Of a stretch of 40,591 nt of DNA, positions 33,582-40,591 are shown piece by piece (the stretch's first letter is position 1; each line of letters starts with the position of its first letter). Source of the DNA: Chloroflexota bacterium. Its GTDB lineage: Bacteria; Chloroflexota; Dehalococcoidia; Lucifugimonadales; UBA2962. The stretch is taken from positions 1-40,591 of the forward strand of contig QGNM01000013.1 of NCBI GenBank assembly GCA_003228095.2. Reading direction: 5' to 3'. A program made the translations under genes and the position numbers. The notes under the pieces were generated by a model that saw nothing but the letters and a program-made list of their open reading frames with translations, had not been told where the DNA came from and ran no database searches.

Positions 33582-34739
33582 TTAACCTAATTCTTCTTGT
33601 AGTCTTTTAAGTATTAAATGTTCATCTCCATCGTCTACAGTTTGTATTCGAATAATGAGCGAATTTGCGACAGTATCAGTTCTTAAATGAATGATGGGGT
33701 CACCATTTTTAAGTGATTCTTGTAATTCGTCAGCTGATAAGCGGGAAGCGTTTTTATCGATCATAATCCTCAAGCCTTCGACCATGCCCTTATCAGGAAA
33801 ATCGGCTACAGTTACACCAGGAAGATTTGCAATTTCATAGCGAATCTTATTAAGTCTATTTTCATATTGAGCTAAACGTGACTCATGGTCCATTTTAAGC
33901 CACTCTTGAAGCGCAACAAAAGTTCCAATGACGGTTTGGCGGTCCATTTTTATTGAGCGACCAAAAACTCTGGTATGTTCATATTCAAAACCAACGAAAC
34001 TTAACCGGTATGCAAGACGTATCAGATGTTCATTAGCCCCTACCAGCAGGCCGCTGGTATTTAAACCTTCAAAGTATTTTCCTCCATATCCAACCAAATC
34101 CGCTCCATTTTGGGCATAGAGGCTTAATCGATTAGTAGGGTATACTTGGCCGGCAGCATCTACAAGTAGAGGGATATTGTTTCGCTGAGCCAATTTAGTT
34201 AGCTTATTAAATGCCACAATATCGGTTCTTTGCTCTCTCTCATCAGGATCATCATATAATCCGCCTGCTAGGTAATGAATGCCCGCTGTGTTTTCATTTA
34301 TTGATTCCTCAATATCTTTTTCAGTGGTACGATCTTCATTGCCAACTTCAATTAGCACTCCTCCTGGAACTGTTACAGCTTTGTCATAGCTTACACGTAG
34401 TTGTTTTTGTATTATGAACTCGTTTGGCAGGCCAGTTACATCGGGTAATTGCTCAATGGCTTCTTCATTATTTCGTGTAATACATGCAGCTGCCCCAAGT
34501 GAAAGAGCTGCAGAGCATCCTGGAGTTACCATAGCAAACGGCACATTTAACATTTCAGCAATTCTTTCACCAGAAACCTTAACTAGCTCACTCATTTTTA
34601 CATAGTCCAGAGAAGCATCTTCCATCGCTGCCTTAACAACTTTAGAAGGGTTGTTTCCTCCAATCGCAGTAGGGTGGCCATGGGCGTTTATGACCGGTTT
34701 AATGCCTAAATCTTTGTATATTTTGCTACGTCCAGCCAT
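33582..34739 (-). CDS. SelA-like PLP-dependent enzyme (paralogue 2)
   Basis: A 385-residue fold-type I PLP enzyme related to the one at 11293-12432 but clearly diverged. PLP lysine is probably Lys221 (VGYGGKYFEGLNTSG) and the Asp partner Asp194 (LLVDAAGQ). It opens YKDLGIKPVINAHG, like the first paralogue. It lacks the N-terminal tRNA domain of real SelA. It is transcribed just before serS, with 14 bases between, so the two may be co-transcribed. The reaction is unknown; beta-elimination or racemisation of a hydroxy-amino acid is typical of the wider group. Confidence 0.82.
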   Translation of the reverse strand: MAGRSKIYKDLGIKPVINAHGHPTAIGGNNPSKVVKAAMEDASLDYVKMSELVKVSGERIAEMLNVPFAMVTPGCSAALSLGAAACITRNNEEAIEQLPDVTGLPNEFIIQKQLRVSYDKAVTVPGGVLIEVGNEDRTTEKDIEESINENTAGIHYLAGGLYDDPDEREQRTDIVAFNKLTKLAQRNNIPLLVDAAGQVYPTNRLSLYAQNGADLVGYGGKYFEGLNTSGLLVGANEHLIRLAYRLSFVGFEYEHTRVFGRSIKMDRQTVIGTFVALQEWLKMDHESRLAQYENRLNKIRYEIANLPGVTVADFPDKGMVEGLRIMIDKNASRLSADELQESLKNGDPIIHLRTDTVANSLIIRIQTVDDGDEHLILKRLQEELG

Positions 34740-34763
34740 GTTGACTTAATTAGCCTCTCTAGA

Positions 34764-35771
34764 TTATTGAGCGAATGCTTTTATAGTATTTATATAATCG
34801 ACTTTTATATTTTGGTCAACTCCGAAAGGAGCTAGAACAGGTAAGTCAAGGCCCAGTGACATCCGTTTTGTAATTTGATCATAACAATTAGATGGACGCC
34901 CAACCATAGCCACTTCCTCTTCCATGTTTGACGATATGGATGCTATTGCAGCATCCATATCGTTAGAATTTAAAGCTGATTCTGCTGAACGCATTTCTTT
35001 TTCAAACCCACATGAAATAAAGAAACTTCGATAATTCGCATGTCGTGAATAAGATGCTATTTCGCTCTTTAACTTTTTTCTAGCTAGATCAATGTTTTCA
35101 ACCCCAACATAGGTTCTAATATATGCGGCTAAGTCTGGTTTACTTTGGTTTTGCAAGTTTTGTTTGCTCGTGGAGTTAAATAGTTCCGCAAATTGCTTAA
35201 GTTTGCTTATAGCAGTCCAATTCAATAAAACCCCATCTGAAATTTGTGCAGCCAGCCTAATCATTTTTGGCTTCAATGCAGCAAGATATATAGGTACACT
35301 AGCATTTTTGGCAGCTAGGCCAAGTTTCCCAGAATCAATCTGGAAATGTGTGCCATTCAAGTCCAAAGTTTCACCACTCAACAGTCCTCTTATGATCGTG
35401 ACTGTTTCTTTTGTTCTACCAATAGGGTCAGCAAATTTGCCTCCATGTATTTTTTCTACCACCAATTTATGACCTATTCCCAAACCCAGTACGAAACGCT
35501 GATTTGTCATTCTTGCAATATTAGCTGCTGTCATTGCTGTGACAGTTGGTGTTCGAGAAAAAATTGGAAGAATGCCTGTTCCTAGCTTAATTGTTTTAGT
35601 GACAGATGATAAATAGCCGATGAGAGATACTGAATCATATCCACCGCCCTCTGGAATCCAAATAGATTCGAAACCAGCAGACTCTGCAGCGAGAACGATT
35701 TGCGTAATATCTTCAATAGATAACCGAGGGTCGTTTTCGATTCTAATTCCTAAACGTTTATTGCTAGACAT
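34764..35771 (-). CDS. LLM-class flavin/F420-dependent oxidoreductase
   Basis: A 335-residue luciferase-like TIM-barrel oxidoreductase. The pattern AAESAGFESIWIPEGGGYD (about 27-45), IKLGTGILPIFSRTPTVTA and RFVLGLGIGHKLVVEKIHGG fits the branch with F420-dependent methylenetetrahydromethanopterin-reductase relatives, though FMN-dependent monooxygenases share it. These enzymes are greatly expanded in marine SAR202-type Chloroflexota and are linked there to breakdown of recalcitrant organic matter. No other F420 gene is in the window, so the cofactor is undecided. It is in a minus-strand run with a methyltransferase and a SelA-like gene. Confidence 0.85.
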   Translation of the reverse strand: MSSNKRLGIRIENDPRLSIEDITQIVLAAESAGFESIWIPEGGGYDSVSLIGYLSSVTKTIKLGTGILPIFSRTPTVTAMTAANIARMTNQRFVLGLGIGHKLVVEKIHGGKFADPIGRTKETVTIIRGLLSGETLDLNGTHFQIDSGKLGLAAKNASVPIYLAALKPKMIRLAAQISDGVLLNWTAISKLKQFAELFNSTSKQNLQNQSKPDLAAYIRTYVGVENIDLARKKLKSEIASYSRHANYRSFFISCGFEKEMRSAESALNSNDMDAAIASISSNMEEEVAMVGRPSNCYDQITKRMSLGLDLPVLAPFGVDQNIKVDYINTIKAFAQ

Positions 35772-35795
35772 GTTTAAATTATTAATCCACCCTTA

Positions 35796-36323
35796 TTAAT
35801 CAATTTTACTGGCTATGGTCATCGTATTTAGTCGACACATAAATTTAACTTCTGATTTTACATTGAAACCGGCTTCATGAAGCATTACCTTTAAATCATA
35901 CTGGGTAATCCCCCATAACTCATGTTGATGATGATCCCTTTCAATTTGATCTGGATCTGAGCCAGACCTGAGTTTATGCCATATAAAAGAAACCCGTGGA
36001 GGAATCATTGTGATTATTAATATTCCACTACTTGATAGTAGGCGATATGCTTCATTGAGCAGAGACTCTCGGTTCGGAATATGATTCAATGAAGCAATGA
36101 ATGAGATGGTTTCAAAGCTACCGTCTTCCAAAGGTATATTCGCAGAGTCTTCTATGATTAAATCTACATCTCCCCAATCATGAACATCTACTCCCGTTCC
36201 TTTACCATTATAGGATCTAACTAATTGATTATTGCCGCAGCCGATATCCAGCAGTCTCCCAGTGACATGAGGAAGAACAAGTTTGATACGCCAACTTCTC
36301 AATAAATTTGTTAATGAATACAA
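35796..36323 (-). CDS. Class I SAM-dependent methyltransferase
   Basis: A 175-residue methyltransferase with the SAM-binding loop LLDIGCGNNQL (24-34) and the acidic ribose contact GVDVHDWGDVD. IPLEDGSFETISFIASLNHIPN is the motif that carries the Asp-x-Phe turn. The C-terminal part holds an atypical RDHHQHELWG stretch that may be part of the substrate site. The start is a TTG at 36323 with no clear Shine-Dalgarno. The pattern is that of small-molecule or polysaccharide methyltransferases next to sugar-nucleotide genes; manC is divergent from it across 283 bases. Confidence 0.83.
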   Translation of the reverse strand: MYSLTNLLRSWRIKLVLPHVTGRLLDIGCGNNQLVRSYNGKGTGVDVHDWGDVDLIIEDSANIPLEDGSFETISFIASLNHIPNRESLLNEAYRLLSSSGILIITMIPPRVSFIWHKLRSGSDPDQIERDHHQHELWGITQYDLKVMLHEAGFNVKSEVKFMCRLNTMTIASKID

Positions 36324-36453
36324 TCTAACTTACTACCAAATATTTTTTGAATTTACTTTGATTTAATTACTCTCAAATAATATCAAATTATCTTATTTAT
36401 CAGATAGGTGGCTACAATGGGTTATCGTTACAAGTCAATACTATGTAGCTGCC

Positions 36454-36462
36454 TGCTATAAT
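36454..36462 (+). promoter_or_regulatory. Extended -10 promoter element upstream of manC
   Basis: TGCTATAAT is a perfect extended -10 box. It lies about 150 bases before the manC ATG and so gives a leader of roughly 140 bases. The -35 region is poor, as is common for extended -10 promoters. The inverted repeat at 36522-36548 falls inside this leader. Confidence 0.5.
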
Positions 36463-36521
36463 TTTCGTTATTATTGATCGTATACTAACAAAATATCACA
36501 TTGTTTATAAAATAAAGACCT

Positions 36522-36548
36522 ATTGTTTTAGAGGTTTTCAAAAACAAT
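36522..36548 (+). repeat. Inverted repeat in the manC leader
   Basis: ATTGTTTT (36522-36529) and AAAACAAT (36541-36548) form a perfect 8-base stem with an 11-base loop. It lies about 60 bases before manC, after the candidate promoter. The stem is A-T only. It could be an operator or a weak RNA hairpin; no role can be assigned. Confidence 0.35.
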
Positions 36549-36606
36549 GTTGAAAAACGGCGCTACTTAATCGTTATTGAAATAATGTTAATAAATATCA
36601 CCCTAT

Positions 36607-38070
36607 ATGGATCCAATGATTAGACCTGTTGTATTGGCTGGTGGCTCTGGCACAAGACTTTGGCCATTATCCCGTGAAGACTTTCCTAAACAATTTCTTA
36701 AATTGGTGACTGAAAAGACTATGATTCAGGACACTATGCTTCGCTTAGATGGACTTAATCATGATTGCAACAGCTTGCCGCCGATTGTTATTTGCAATGA
36801 AGAGCATCGGTTTTTGATAAGCGAGCAACTTAAAGAGATAAACAGATCGCCAGATGTAACTATACTTGAGCCAATTGGTAAAAACACCGCACCGGCTTTA
36901 ACGTTAGGAGCTCTCTGGTCTGTAGAGCATGATAAAGACTCAATATTACTAGCTTTGCCAGCCGATCAATATCTTGGTCAACCAGAAGTTTTTTATGAAG
37001 TAGTAAAAGAGGCACAAAGTTTAGCAAATGAAGGGTATTTTATAACTTTTGGTGTGCCACCTCTTTTGCCTGAGACTGGTTTTGGTTACATAAAGACTGA
37101 GCCGATGTCAGGTAATTTCAATAATGGACAAATAAATGTTATGAGAGTAGCCAAATTTGTAGAGAAACCTGATTTGTTAACAGCAAAGAAATACTTAGAT
37201 TCAGGGGAATATTTATGGAATAGCGGAATGTTTATGATGAAGGCTAGTATATGGCTAGACCTAGTTAGAGAGTTTTGTCCGGATATTAGTGAGACATGTA
37301 TTAAAGCATATGATAAAGGTTCAATAGATGGTAATTTTTTCAGGCCCGATAAAACTACGTTTATGGACTGCCCATCTGACTCAATTGACTATGCTGTAGC
37401 TGAAAACATAGATGTAGATCGCGGTAATCCATGCCCCTTGGTATTTGAATATAGGTCAGACTGGTCAGATCTTGGGACATGGACTGCAATAGCGGATAAG
37501 TTGAGCTCCGATATAAAGAATAATGTTATCAAGGGCGATGTTCTTACAGAGGATGTTTCTAACTCAATTGTCATCTCGGATGGACGTTTATTAGCAGCGG
37601 TAGGCCTAGATAATGTTGTTATAGTGGAAACACCCGATGCAATATTGGTGACTTCTAAAGAGAAGATTAATGATGTTGGTAAACTAGTTTTAAAGATGCG
37701 TGCATCTGGCCGTACTGAACACGCTAACAACCTTAAAGTACATCGCCCTTGGGGTACGTATGAAATATTGGATAAAGGGACTGGGTTTCAAGTAAAACAC
37801 TTAAGAATTCATCCTGGACAATCTATATCTTTACAACGGCATAAGCATCGTGCAGAACACTGGGTTGTAGTTAAAGGAAAAGCAAAAGTGGTTTGTGGCA
37901 AAGAAACGTATGAATTGTCTGAGAATCAGTCAGCATATGTTCCTCAGGGCGTAAAACACAGGTTATTTAATCCTGGGTTAGAGGTATTAGAAATTGTTGA
38001 AGTCCAATCAGGTGAAATGATAGATGAGGAAGATATTGAGCGCTTTGAAGACAGTTATGGTCGAATTTGA
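36607..38070 (+). CDS. manC: Mannose-1-phosphate guanylyltransferase / mannose-6-phosphate isomerase
   Basis: Two-domain type II enzyme, 487 residues, that supplies GDP-mannose for surface polysaccharides. The nucleotidyltransferase domain (about 1-340) has the AGGSGTRLWPLSR loop (11-23) with FPKQFLKL and VEKPD. The cupin isomerase domain (about 375-487) has VHRPWGTYE, the metal-binding QRHKHRAEHW (410-419) and VPQGVKHRL. The start is the ATG at 36607 or the ATG at 36616; no strong Shine-Dalgarno marks either. Its stop overlaps the start of an amidohydrolase gene (TTGA), so the two are coupled. Confidence 0.95.
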   Translation: MDPMIRPVVLAGGSGTRLWPLSREDFPKQFLKLVTEKTMIQDTMLRLDGLNHDCNSLPPIVICNEEHRFLISEQLKEINRSPDVTILEPIGKNTAPALTLGALWSVEHDKDSILLALPADQYLGQPEVFYEVVKEAQSLANEGYFITFGVPPLLPETGFGYIKTEPMSGNFNNGQINVMRVAKFVEKPDLLTAKKYLDSGEYLWNSGMFMMKASIWLDLVREFCPDISETCIKAYDKGSIDGNFFRPDKTTFMDCPSDSIDYAVAENIDVDRGNPCPLVFEYRSDWSDLGTWTAIADKLSSDIKNNVIKGDVLTEDVSNSIVISDGRLLAAVGLDNVVIVETPDAILVTSKEKINDVGKLVLKMRASGRTEHANNLKVHRPWGTYEILDKGTGFQVKHLRIHPGQSISLQRHKHRAEHWVVVKGKAKVVCGKETYELSENQSAYVPQGVKHRLFNPGLEVLEIVEVQSGEMIDEEDIERFEDSYGRI

Positions 38071-38912
38071 TAATAGATTCACACACACACATTTTCCCGC
38101 CTGATTTTCTTCGTAATCGACAATCTCTTTTAAACATAGACAAAACATTTAATGAGCTATACTCTGATTCTCGATCCAAATTAGCAACTGCAGAAGATCT
38201 CATTGAATCCATGGATGAAAATAAGATAGATGTATCTGTGGTTATGGGTATTGGTTGGACAAATTTTCAGCTTTCTGAAAAATCCAACCAATATATAGCC
38301 GAATCTTGTCAAAAGTATCCAGATAGGCTAATTGGGTTTGGTTCAATTGACCTATCATCTACTAACGCAGTAAATCAAGTTAGCTATTGTTCAGATATTG
38401 GATTAAAAGGCATAGGAGAGTTGCACCTAGATCACCAGCTTTTCAGGATTGGTGGCTATGAAGTGATCGATACTGTTATACAGGCGATTAAGGCTAAAGG
38501 CCTTATTTTATCAATACACTGTTCTGAACCTGTTGGGCATCTATATCCTGGAAAGGGCTCTAACACTCCCGAAAAAATAGAAACATTATTAAAGTTATCT
38601 GAAGGAGTGAAACTCATACTTGCGCATTGGGGTGGGGGAATACCGTTTTATGGCCTAATGCCAGAAATAGGGAAACTATTTGAGTCTGTGTTTTTTGATA
38701 CTGCCGCATCTCCATTTTTATATGATCGTAAAATATTTGAGATTGTAAGTAGTCTAGTTGGCTCAGATCGCATTCTTGCAGCTAGTGATTACCCATTATT
38801 AGAATTTTCACGCATAAAAAATGACATTGAAGTCAGTAATTTGAGTAATAAAGATAAGAAGCTTTTGTTGGGAGATAATGCCAAAAATCTTTTTAATCTC
38901 AGTTGCGATTAA
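38067..38912 (+). CDS. Amidohydrolase-family (PF04909-like) protein coupled to manC
   Basis: A 281-residue metal-dependent hydrolase or decarboxylase of the amidohydrolase-2 group. Metal ligands seen are His6 and His8 (IIDSHTHIF), His in LSIHCSEP, His in LAHWGGG and Asp in AASDYPLL. The start is a TTG at 38067 overlapping the manC TGA, giving the family-typical opening MIIDSHTHIFPP. The CACACACACA run at its start is simply the codons for Ser-His-Thr-His. No sugar substrate is implied by this family. The tight link to manC is unexpected; chance operon membership is possible. Confidence 0.85.
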   Translation: MIIDSHTHIFPPDFLRNRQSLLNIDKTFNELYSDSRSKLATAEDLIESMDENKIDVSVVMGIGWTNFQLSEKSNQYIAESCQKYPDRLIGFGSIDLSSTNAVNQVSYCSDIGLKGIGELHLDHQLFRIGGYEVIDTVIQAIKAKGLILSIHCSEPVGHLYPGKGSNTPEKIETLLKLSEGVKLILAHWGGGIPFYGLMPEIGKLFESVFFDTAASPFLYDRKIFEIVSSLVGSDRILAASDYPLLEFSRIKNDIEVSNLSNKDKKLLLGDNAKNLFNLSCD

Positions 38913-38982
38913 TTTTCCATATAATCAAAATAATCAAACCACGTTTGAAAAAAGAAACAATAGTTCAATAATTTAAATTGAG

Positions 38983-38991
38983 TGCTATACT
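38983..38991 (+). promoter_or_regulatory. Extended -10 promoter element before the zinc-ribbon gene
   Basis: TGCTATACT matches the extended -10 pattern and shares TGCTATA with the element before manC. It lies about 47 bases before the ATG at 39038. The -35 region (TTCAAT, 38964-38969) is a partial match at 16 bases. Confidence 0.45.
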
Positions 38992-39037
38992 TTCTGGAAA
39001 TACTGTTTAATTTTGTGAATTAGTAGATAAGGGGAAA

Positions 39038-39256
39038 ATGAAGATGGGTTCTGAATTTCCGATATGCAAAGAGTGTTCTGAAGGCAATCTGCTTCCGCTG
39101 TCTGATTTTGGTAGTCAAGGCGCTTCAATACATTATAAAGCGTGGGTGTGCAGCCAACCAAGTTGTGGATATAACATCAAAATCCGTAATGGAGATGTTT
39201 ATATAAATGAACCAATAAGTAATGGAGATAGTCACATTCCGAGAACTCGAGGTTAA
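39038..39256 (+). CDS. Small zinc-ribbon-like protein of unknown function
   Basis: A 72-residue protein with two cysteine pairs (Cys10/Cys13 as CKEC and Cys38/Cys43 as CSQPSC), forming a probable zinc ribbon with an intervening beta-hairpin. A strong Shine-Dalgarno (AAGGGG, 39029-39034) and an extended -10 promoter precede it, so it looks like an independent, well-expressed gene. The ATG at 39044 has better spacing to AAGGGG than the one at 39038, and either may be used. No nucleic-acid-binding residues stand out, and no family could be named. Its neighbours (manC unit, sortase) do not indicate a role. Confidence 0.72.
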   Translation: MKMGSEFPICKECSEGNLLPLSDFGSQGASIHYKAWVCSQPSCGYNIKIRNGDVYINEPISNGDSHIPRTRG

Positions 39257-39292
39257 TAACACATTTAATTTGTTTCTAAACTTGTTTGATTT

Positions 39293-39338
39293 CCTCACTC
39301 AAGGCTATAGTAACTTTTATTAATTGTAGACAGTGAGG
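39293..39338 (+). repeat. Inverted repeat that could cover the Shine-Dalgarno of the sortase leader peptide
   Basis: CCTCACT (39293-39299) and AGTGAGG (39332-39338) form a perfect 7-base stem with a 32-base loop. The second arm contains GAGG, which is the Shine-Dalgarno for the short reading frame starting at 39347. Folding would therefore hide that signal. A candidate promoter -10 box (TATAGT, 39306-39311, with TTGTTT 39283-39288) would start transcription inside the loop and remove the first arm, so the hairpin matters only for longer transcripts. Confidence 0.4.
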
Positions 39339-39346
39339 GTTCAATA

Positions 39347-39397
39347 TTGCCAATTAGTGATGCGATTAATAAGTTCTTCAATTCGGATACAGTTTGA
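39347..39397 (+). CDS. Possible leader peptide coupled to the sortase gene
   Basis: A 16-codon frame from a TTG at 39347, 7 bases after GAGGG, encoding a peptide ending KFFNSDTV. Its TGA (39395-39397) overlaps the TTG start of the sortase (39394-39396), the same TTGA coupling seen at menG and the manC partner. The sortase itself has no good Shine-Dalgarno, so coupling through this frame would make sense of its start. Short frames of this length are common by chance, so this is tentative. Confidence 0.35.
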   Translation: MPISDAINKFFNSDTV

Positions 39398-40224
39398 ATA
39401 AACGTTTAAGTATAGGCGTGACAATGGTGTTCATAGGGCTAGTTACGCTATTGTTTATTGGCGGCTATTTAATTTTTATCGTTAATGAAAAATCTAACTT
39501 AGAGCAATTAAATGTAAATTTAAACAATGGTTTAAGCTATGACAATATAGCGGTTACTATCGATGAGCAAGACATTGATAATCTTTCTATAATTGACCTG
39601 CCAGCTCACTTTTCTCGAATGCATTTTGGAGTTTTATTCCATCCTAAATATTGGCATGACCCTATTAAAACAGGAACGGATACACGTCTATTAACTGAGA
39701 TTACTGAAGGGTTCGACTTAGCATCATCCTTGGATAATTTGGCTCTGGTTGTGCCTAAAGGTACGGCTACTCGAATTTTAATACCAATGTTGAATATTGA
39801 TTCGCCGGTTGATGAATTAGGAATTATTGATCTTGGCGATAGCCAAGAATATGAAACACCTGATAATACTGTAGGCCATATTCCTGAGACAGCCGATCCT
39901 GGCGAAGTGGGTAATGGATGGTTTTTTGGGCATCTAGAGAGTCCATTTAGTGGTGAAGGAAATGTTTTTCACAGACTACCCGAAATACCTGAGCTTTTGC
40001 GTGAAATTAATGAGATAGGAGAGGGAGGAATCAACATAATAATACATAGCAGTACAGGTGAGTATTTATACCAAGTTACTTCATCAGAGGTGTTGCATGC
40101 TGATGAATTGAAGATATATGGCTCAGATAACTCGCGTATTAGCCTGGTTACATGTGTTCCTCGGTTAGAATATTCTCACCGTCTGGTTATTAAAGCCATT
40201 TTAGTTGGGGTAAAAGCCCATTAG
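39394..40224 (+). CDS. Sortase-family transpeptidase
   Basis: A 276-residue membrane-anchored cysteine transpeptidase. One N-terminal membrane segment (about 8-30) is followed by a linker and the sortase domain (about 115-276). The catalytic triad is visible: His180 (WFFGHLESP), Cys254 (SLVTCVPRL) and Arg263 (YSHRLVIKA). The TLxTC-type motif is SLVTC. Sortases attach surface proteins to cell-wall or other anchors. No LPxTG-type substrate is in the window. The start is a TTG at 39394. Downstream lies a convergent LysR-type regulator with only one base between the stop codons. Confidence 0.87.
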   Translation: MNKRLSIGVTMVFIGLVTLLFIGGYLIFIVNEKSNLEQLNVNLNNGLSYDNIAVTIDEQDIDNLSIIDLPAHFSRMHFGVLFHPKYWHDPIKTGTDTRLLTEITEGFDLASSLDNLALVVPKGTATRILIPMLNIDSPVDELGIIDLGDSQEYETPDNTVGHIPETADPGEVGNGWFFGHLESPFSGEGNVFHRLPEIPELLREINEIGEGGINIIIHSSTGEYLYQVTSSEVLHADELKIYGSDNSRISLVTCVPRLEYSHRLVIKAILVGVKAH

Positions 40225-40225
40225 T

Positions 40226-40591
40226 TTAAGTTGTCGATAAAGTATCTCTTAAAAGTTGTATAAATGCCTTGGTCGGAGTTGACATTGTTTTACCTCTTAG
40301 GTTAATAATTCCAGCTTGCTCCACAGGGAGCATGTGTGCAAGTCCTATCACTCCAAATGACTCGTGATCTTTTGGATCTATTGCTATTCGAGGGCCAACC
40401 GAGATTCCCATTCCTAATTCTACATACCGCTTGATCATGTCCATGCTGTCTAATTCAACAATTATTTCGTATTCTAGACCTCGGCGCCTGAATTCAGTTT
40501 CAAGCATCAATCGAGTGTACGTCCCCCTTCCCATCATAATTAAAGGCCAAGGTGCAATTTCGTCTAATGAACTAATTGTTGAATCTAATAA
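40226..40591 (-). CDS. LysR-type transcriptional regulator, C-terminal part (runs off window)
   Basis: The last 121 residues of a LysR-family regulator; the gene begins past the right edge, because the frame stays open without a stop to base 40591. The visible part is the effector-binding domain: WPLIMMGRGTYTR, VELDSMDMIKRYVELGMGISVGPRIA and the C-terminal STPTKAFIQLLRDTL, a pattern of CysB/Cbl-like sensors. The N-terminal DNA-binding domain is missing here. An internal ATG at 40537 is not the start. Its target genes cannot be told from this window. Confidence 0.85.
   Translation of the reverse strand, partial: LLDSTISSLDEIAPWPLIMMGRGTYTRLMLETEFRRRGLEYEIIVELDSMDMIKRYVELGMGISVGPRIAIDPKDHESFGVIGLAHMLPVEQAGIINLRGKTMSTPTKAFIQLLRDTLSTT

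Noticed and set aside
36417-36461. A 14-codon frame with AGGTGG upstream in the manC control region
   Set aside because: It ends inside the extended -10 element, so a transcript from that promoter would not contain it, and nothing else supports it.
38082-38094. CA dinucleotide repeat
   Set aside because: It is the codon run for Ser-His-Thr-His of the amidohydrolase metal site, not a microsatellite.
1-40591. CRISPR arrays, insertion sequences, phage genes, toxin-antitoxin pairs
   Set aside because: No regularly spaced repeats, transposase, integrase or toxin-like gene pair was seen in the window.

Overview
The window is a dense, AT-rich bacterial chromosome segment of about 47 protein genes. 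There is no rRNA, no tRNA, no CRISPR array, no insertion sequence and no phage gene, and no gene-free stretch reaches 300 bases; the longest are 36324-36606 and 336-601. Gene content points to a free-living, probably marine member of the Chloroflexota, most likely the SAR202/Dehalococcoidia side. The reasons are the mixture of AT-rich housekeeping operons with scattered catabolic genes (flavin-dependent LLM-family oxidoreductase, phytanoyl-CoA dioxygenase-like enzyme, type-2 malate/lactate dehydrogenase, SelA-like PLP enzymes, amidohydrolases), a short Gram-positive-type YidC, a sortase, and menaquinone-type MenG. That placement is inference from gene content, not a phylogeny.

Layout. 1-335 is the start of lysS, leaving the window on the minus strand. 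602-2281 is an rsmD-coaD-coiled-coil operon on plus. 2342-7911 is a minus-strand block: acpS, nnr (NAD(P)HX repair), menG, then rpsF-ssb-rpsR, a parvulin-type foldase and a VOC protein. 8028-8909 is folD; 8959-10017 is a phosphotriesterase-homology protein, divergent from queA (10126-11169). 11293-14988 is a small catabolic island: a SelA-like PLP enzyme, an Ldh2-type dehydrogenase and a convergent D-aminoacylase-like amidohydrolase. 15038-22468 is a long minus-strand run: pheS, pheT, moeA, a small possible winged-helix protein, ilvE, a membrane protein and a PAP2-family protein. rph and a CurA-like reductase lie on plus (22597-24349), facing a two-gene minus unit: a short AtzG/GatC-like protein and a PhyH-family dioxygenase.

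25769-29214 is the classical rpmH-rnpA-yidD-yidC-jag cluster, with a PQQ-propeller lipoprotein inserted between yidD and yidC and without dnaA or visible DnaA boxes. It runs on into a fatty-acid type set (two crotonases and an acyl-CoA ligase, 29237-32290). Then on minus come serS, a second SelA-like paralogue, an LLM oxidoreductase and a small methyltransferase (32305-36323). On plus are manC coupled to an amidohydrolase, a small zinc-ribbon protein and a sortase (36607-40224). The window closes inside a LysR-type regulator on minus.

How the genes work together. Most of the window is core translation, cofactor and envelope biogenesis. Translational coupling is common, and TTG start codons are frequent, several overlapping the upstream stop as TTGA. 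The accessory content consists of small oxidative or hydrolytic enzyme sets that look built for scavenging organic compounds. No clear novel defence or mobile system was found. The best candidates for undescribed biology are the possible hairpin/leader-peptide arrangement before the sortase, the AtzG-like partner of the PhyH enzyme, the SelA-like/Ldh2/D-aminoacylase island, the active-site-degenerate PAP2 protein, and the long yidC/jag overlap.
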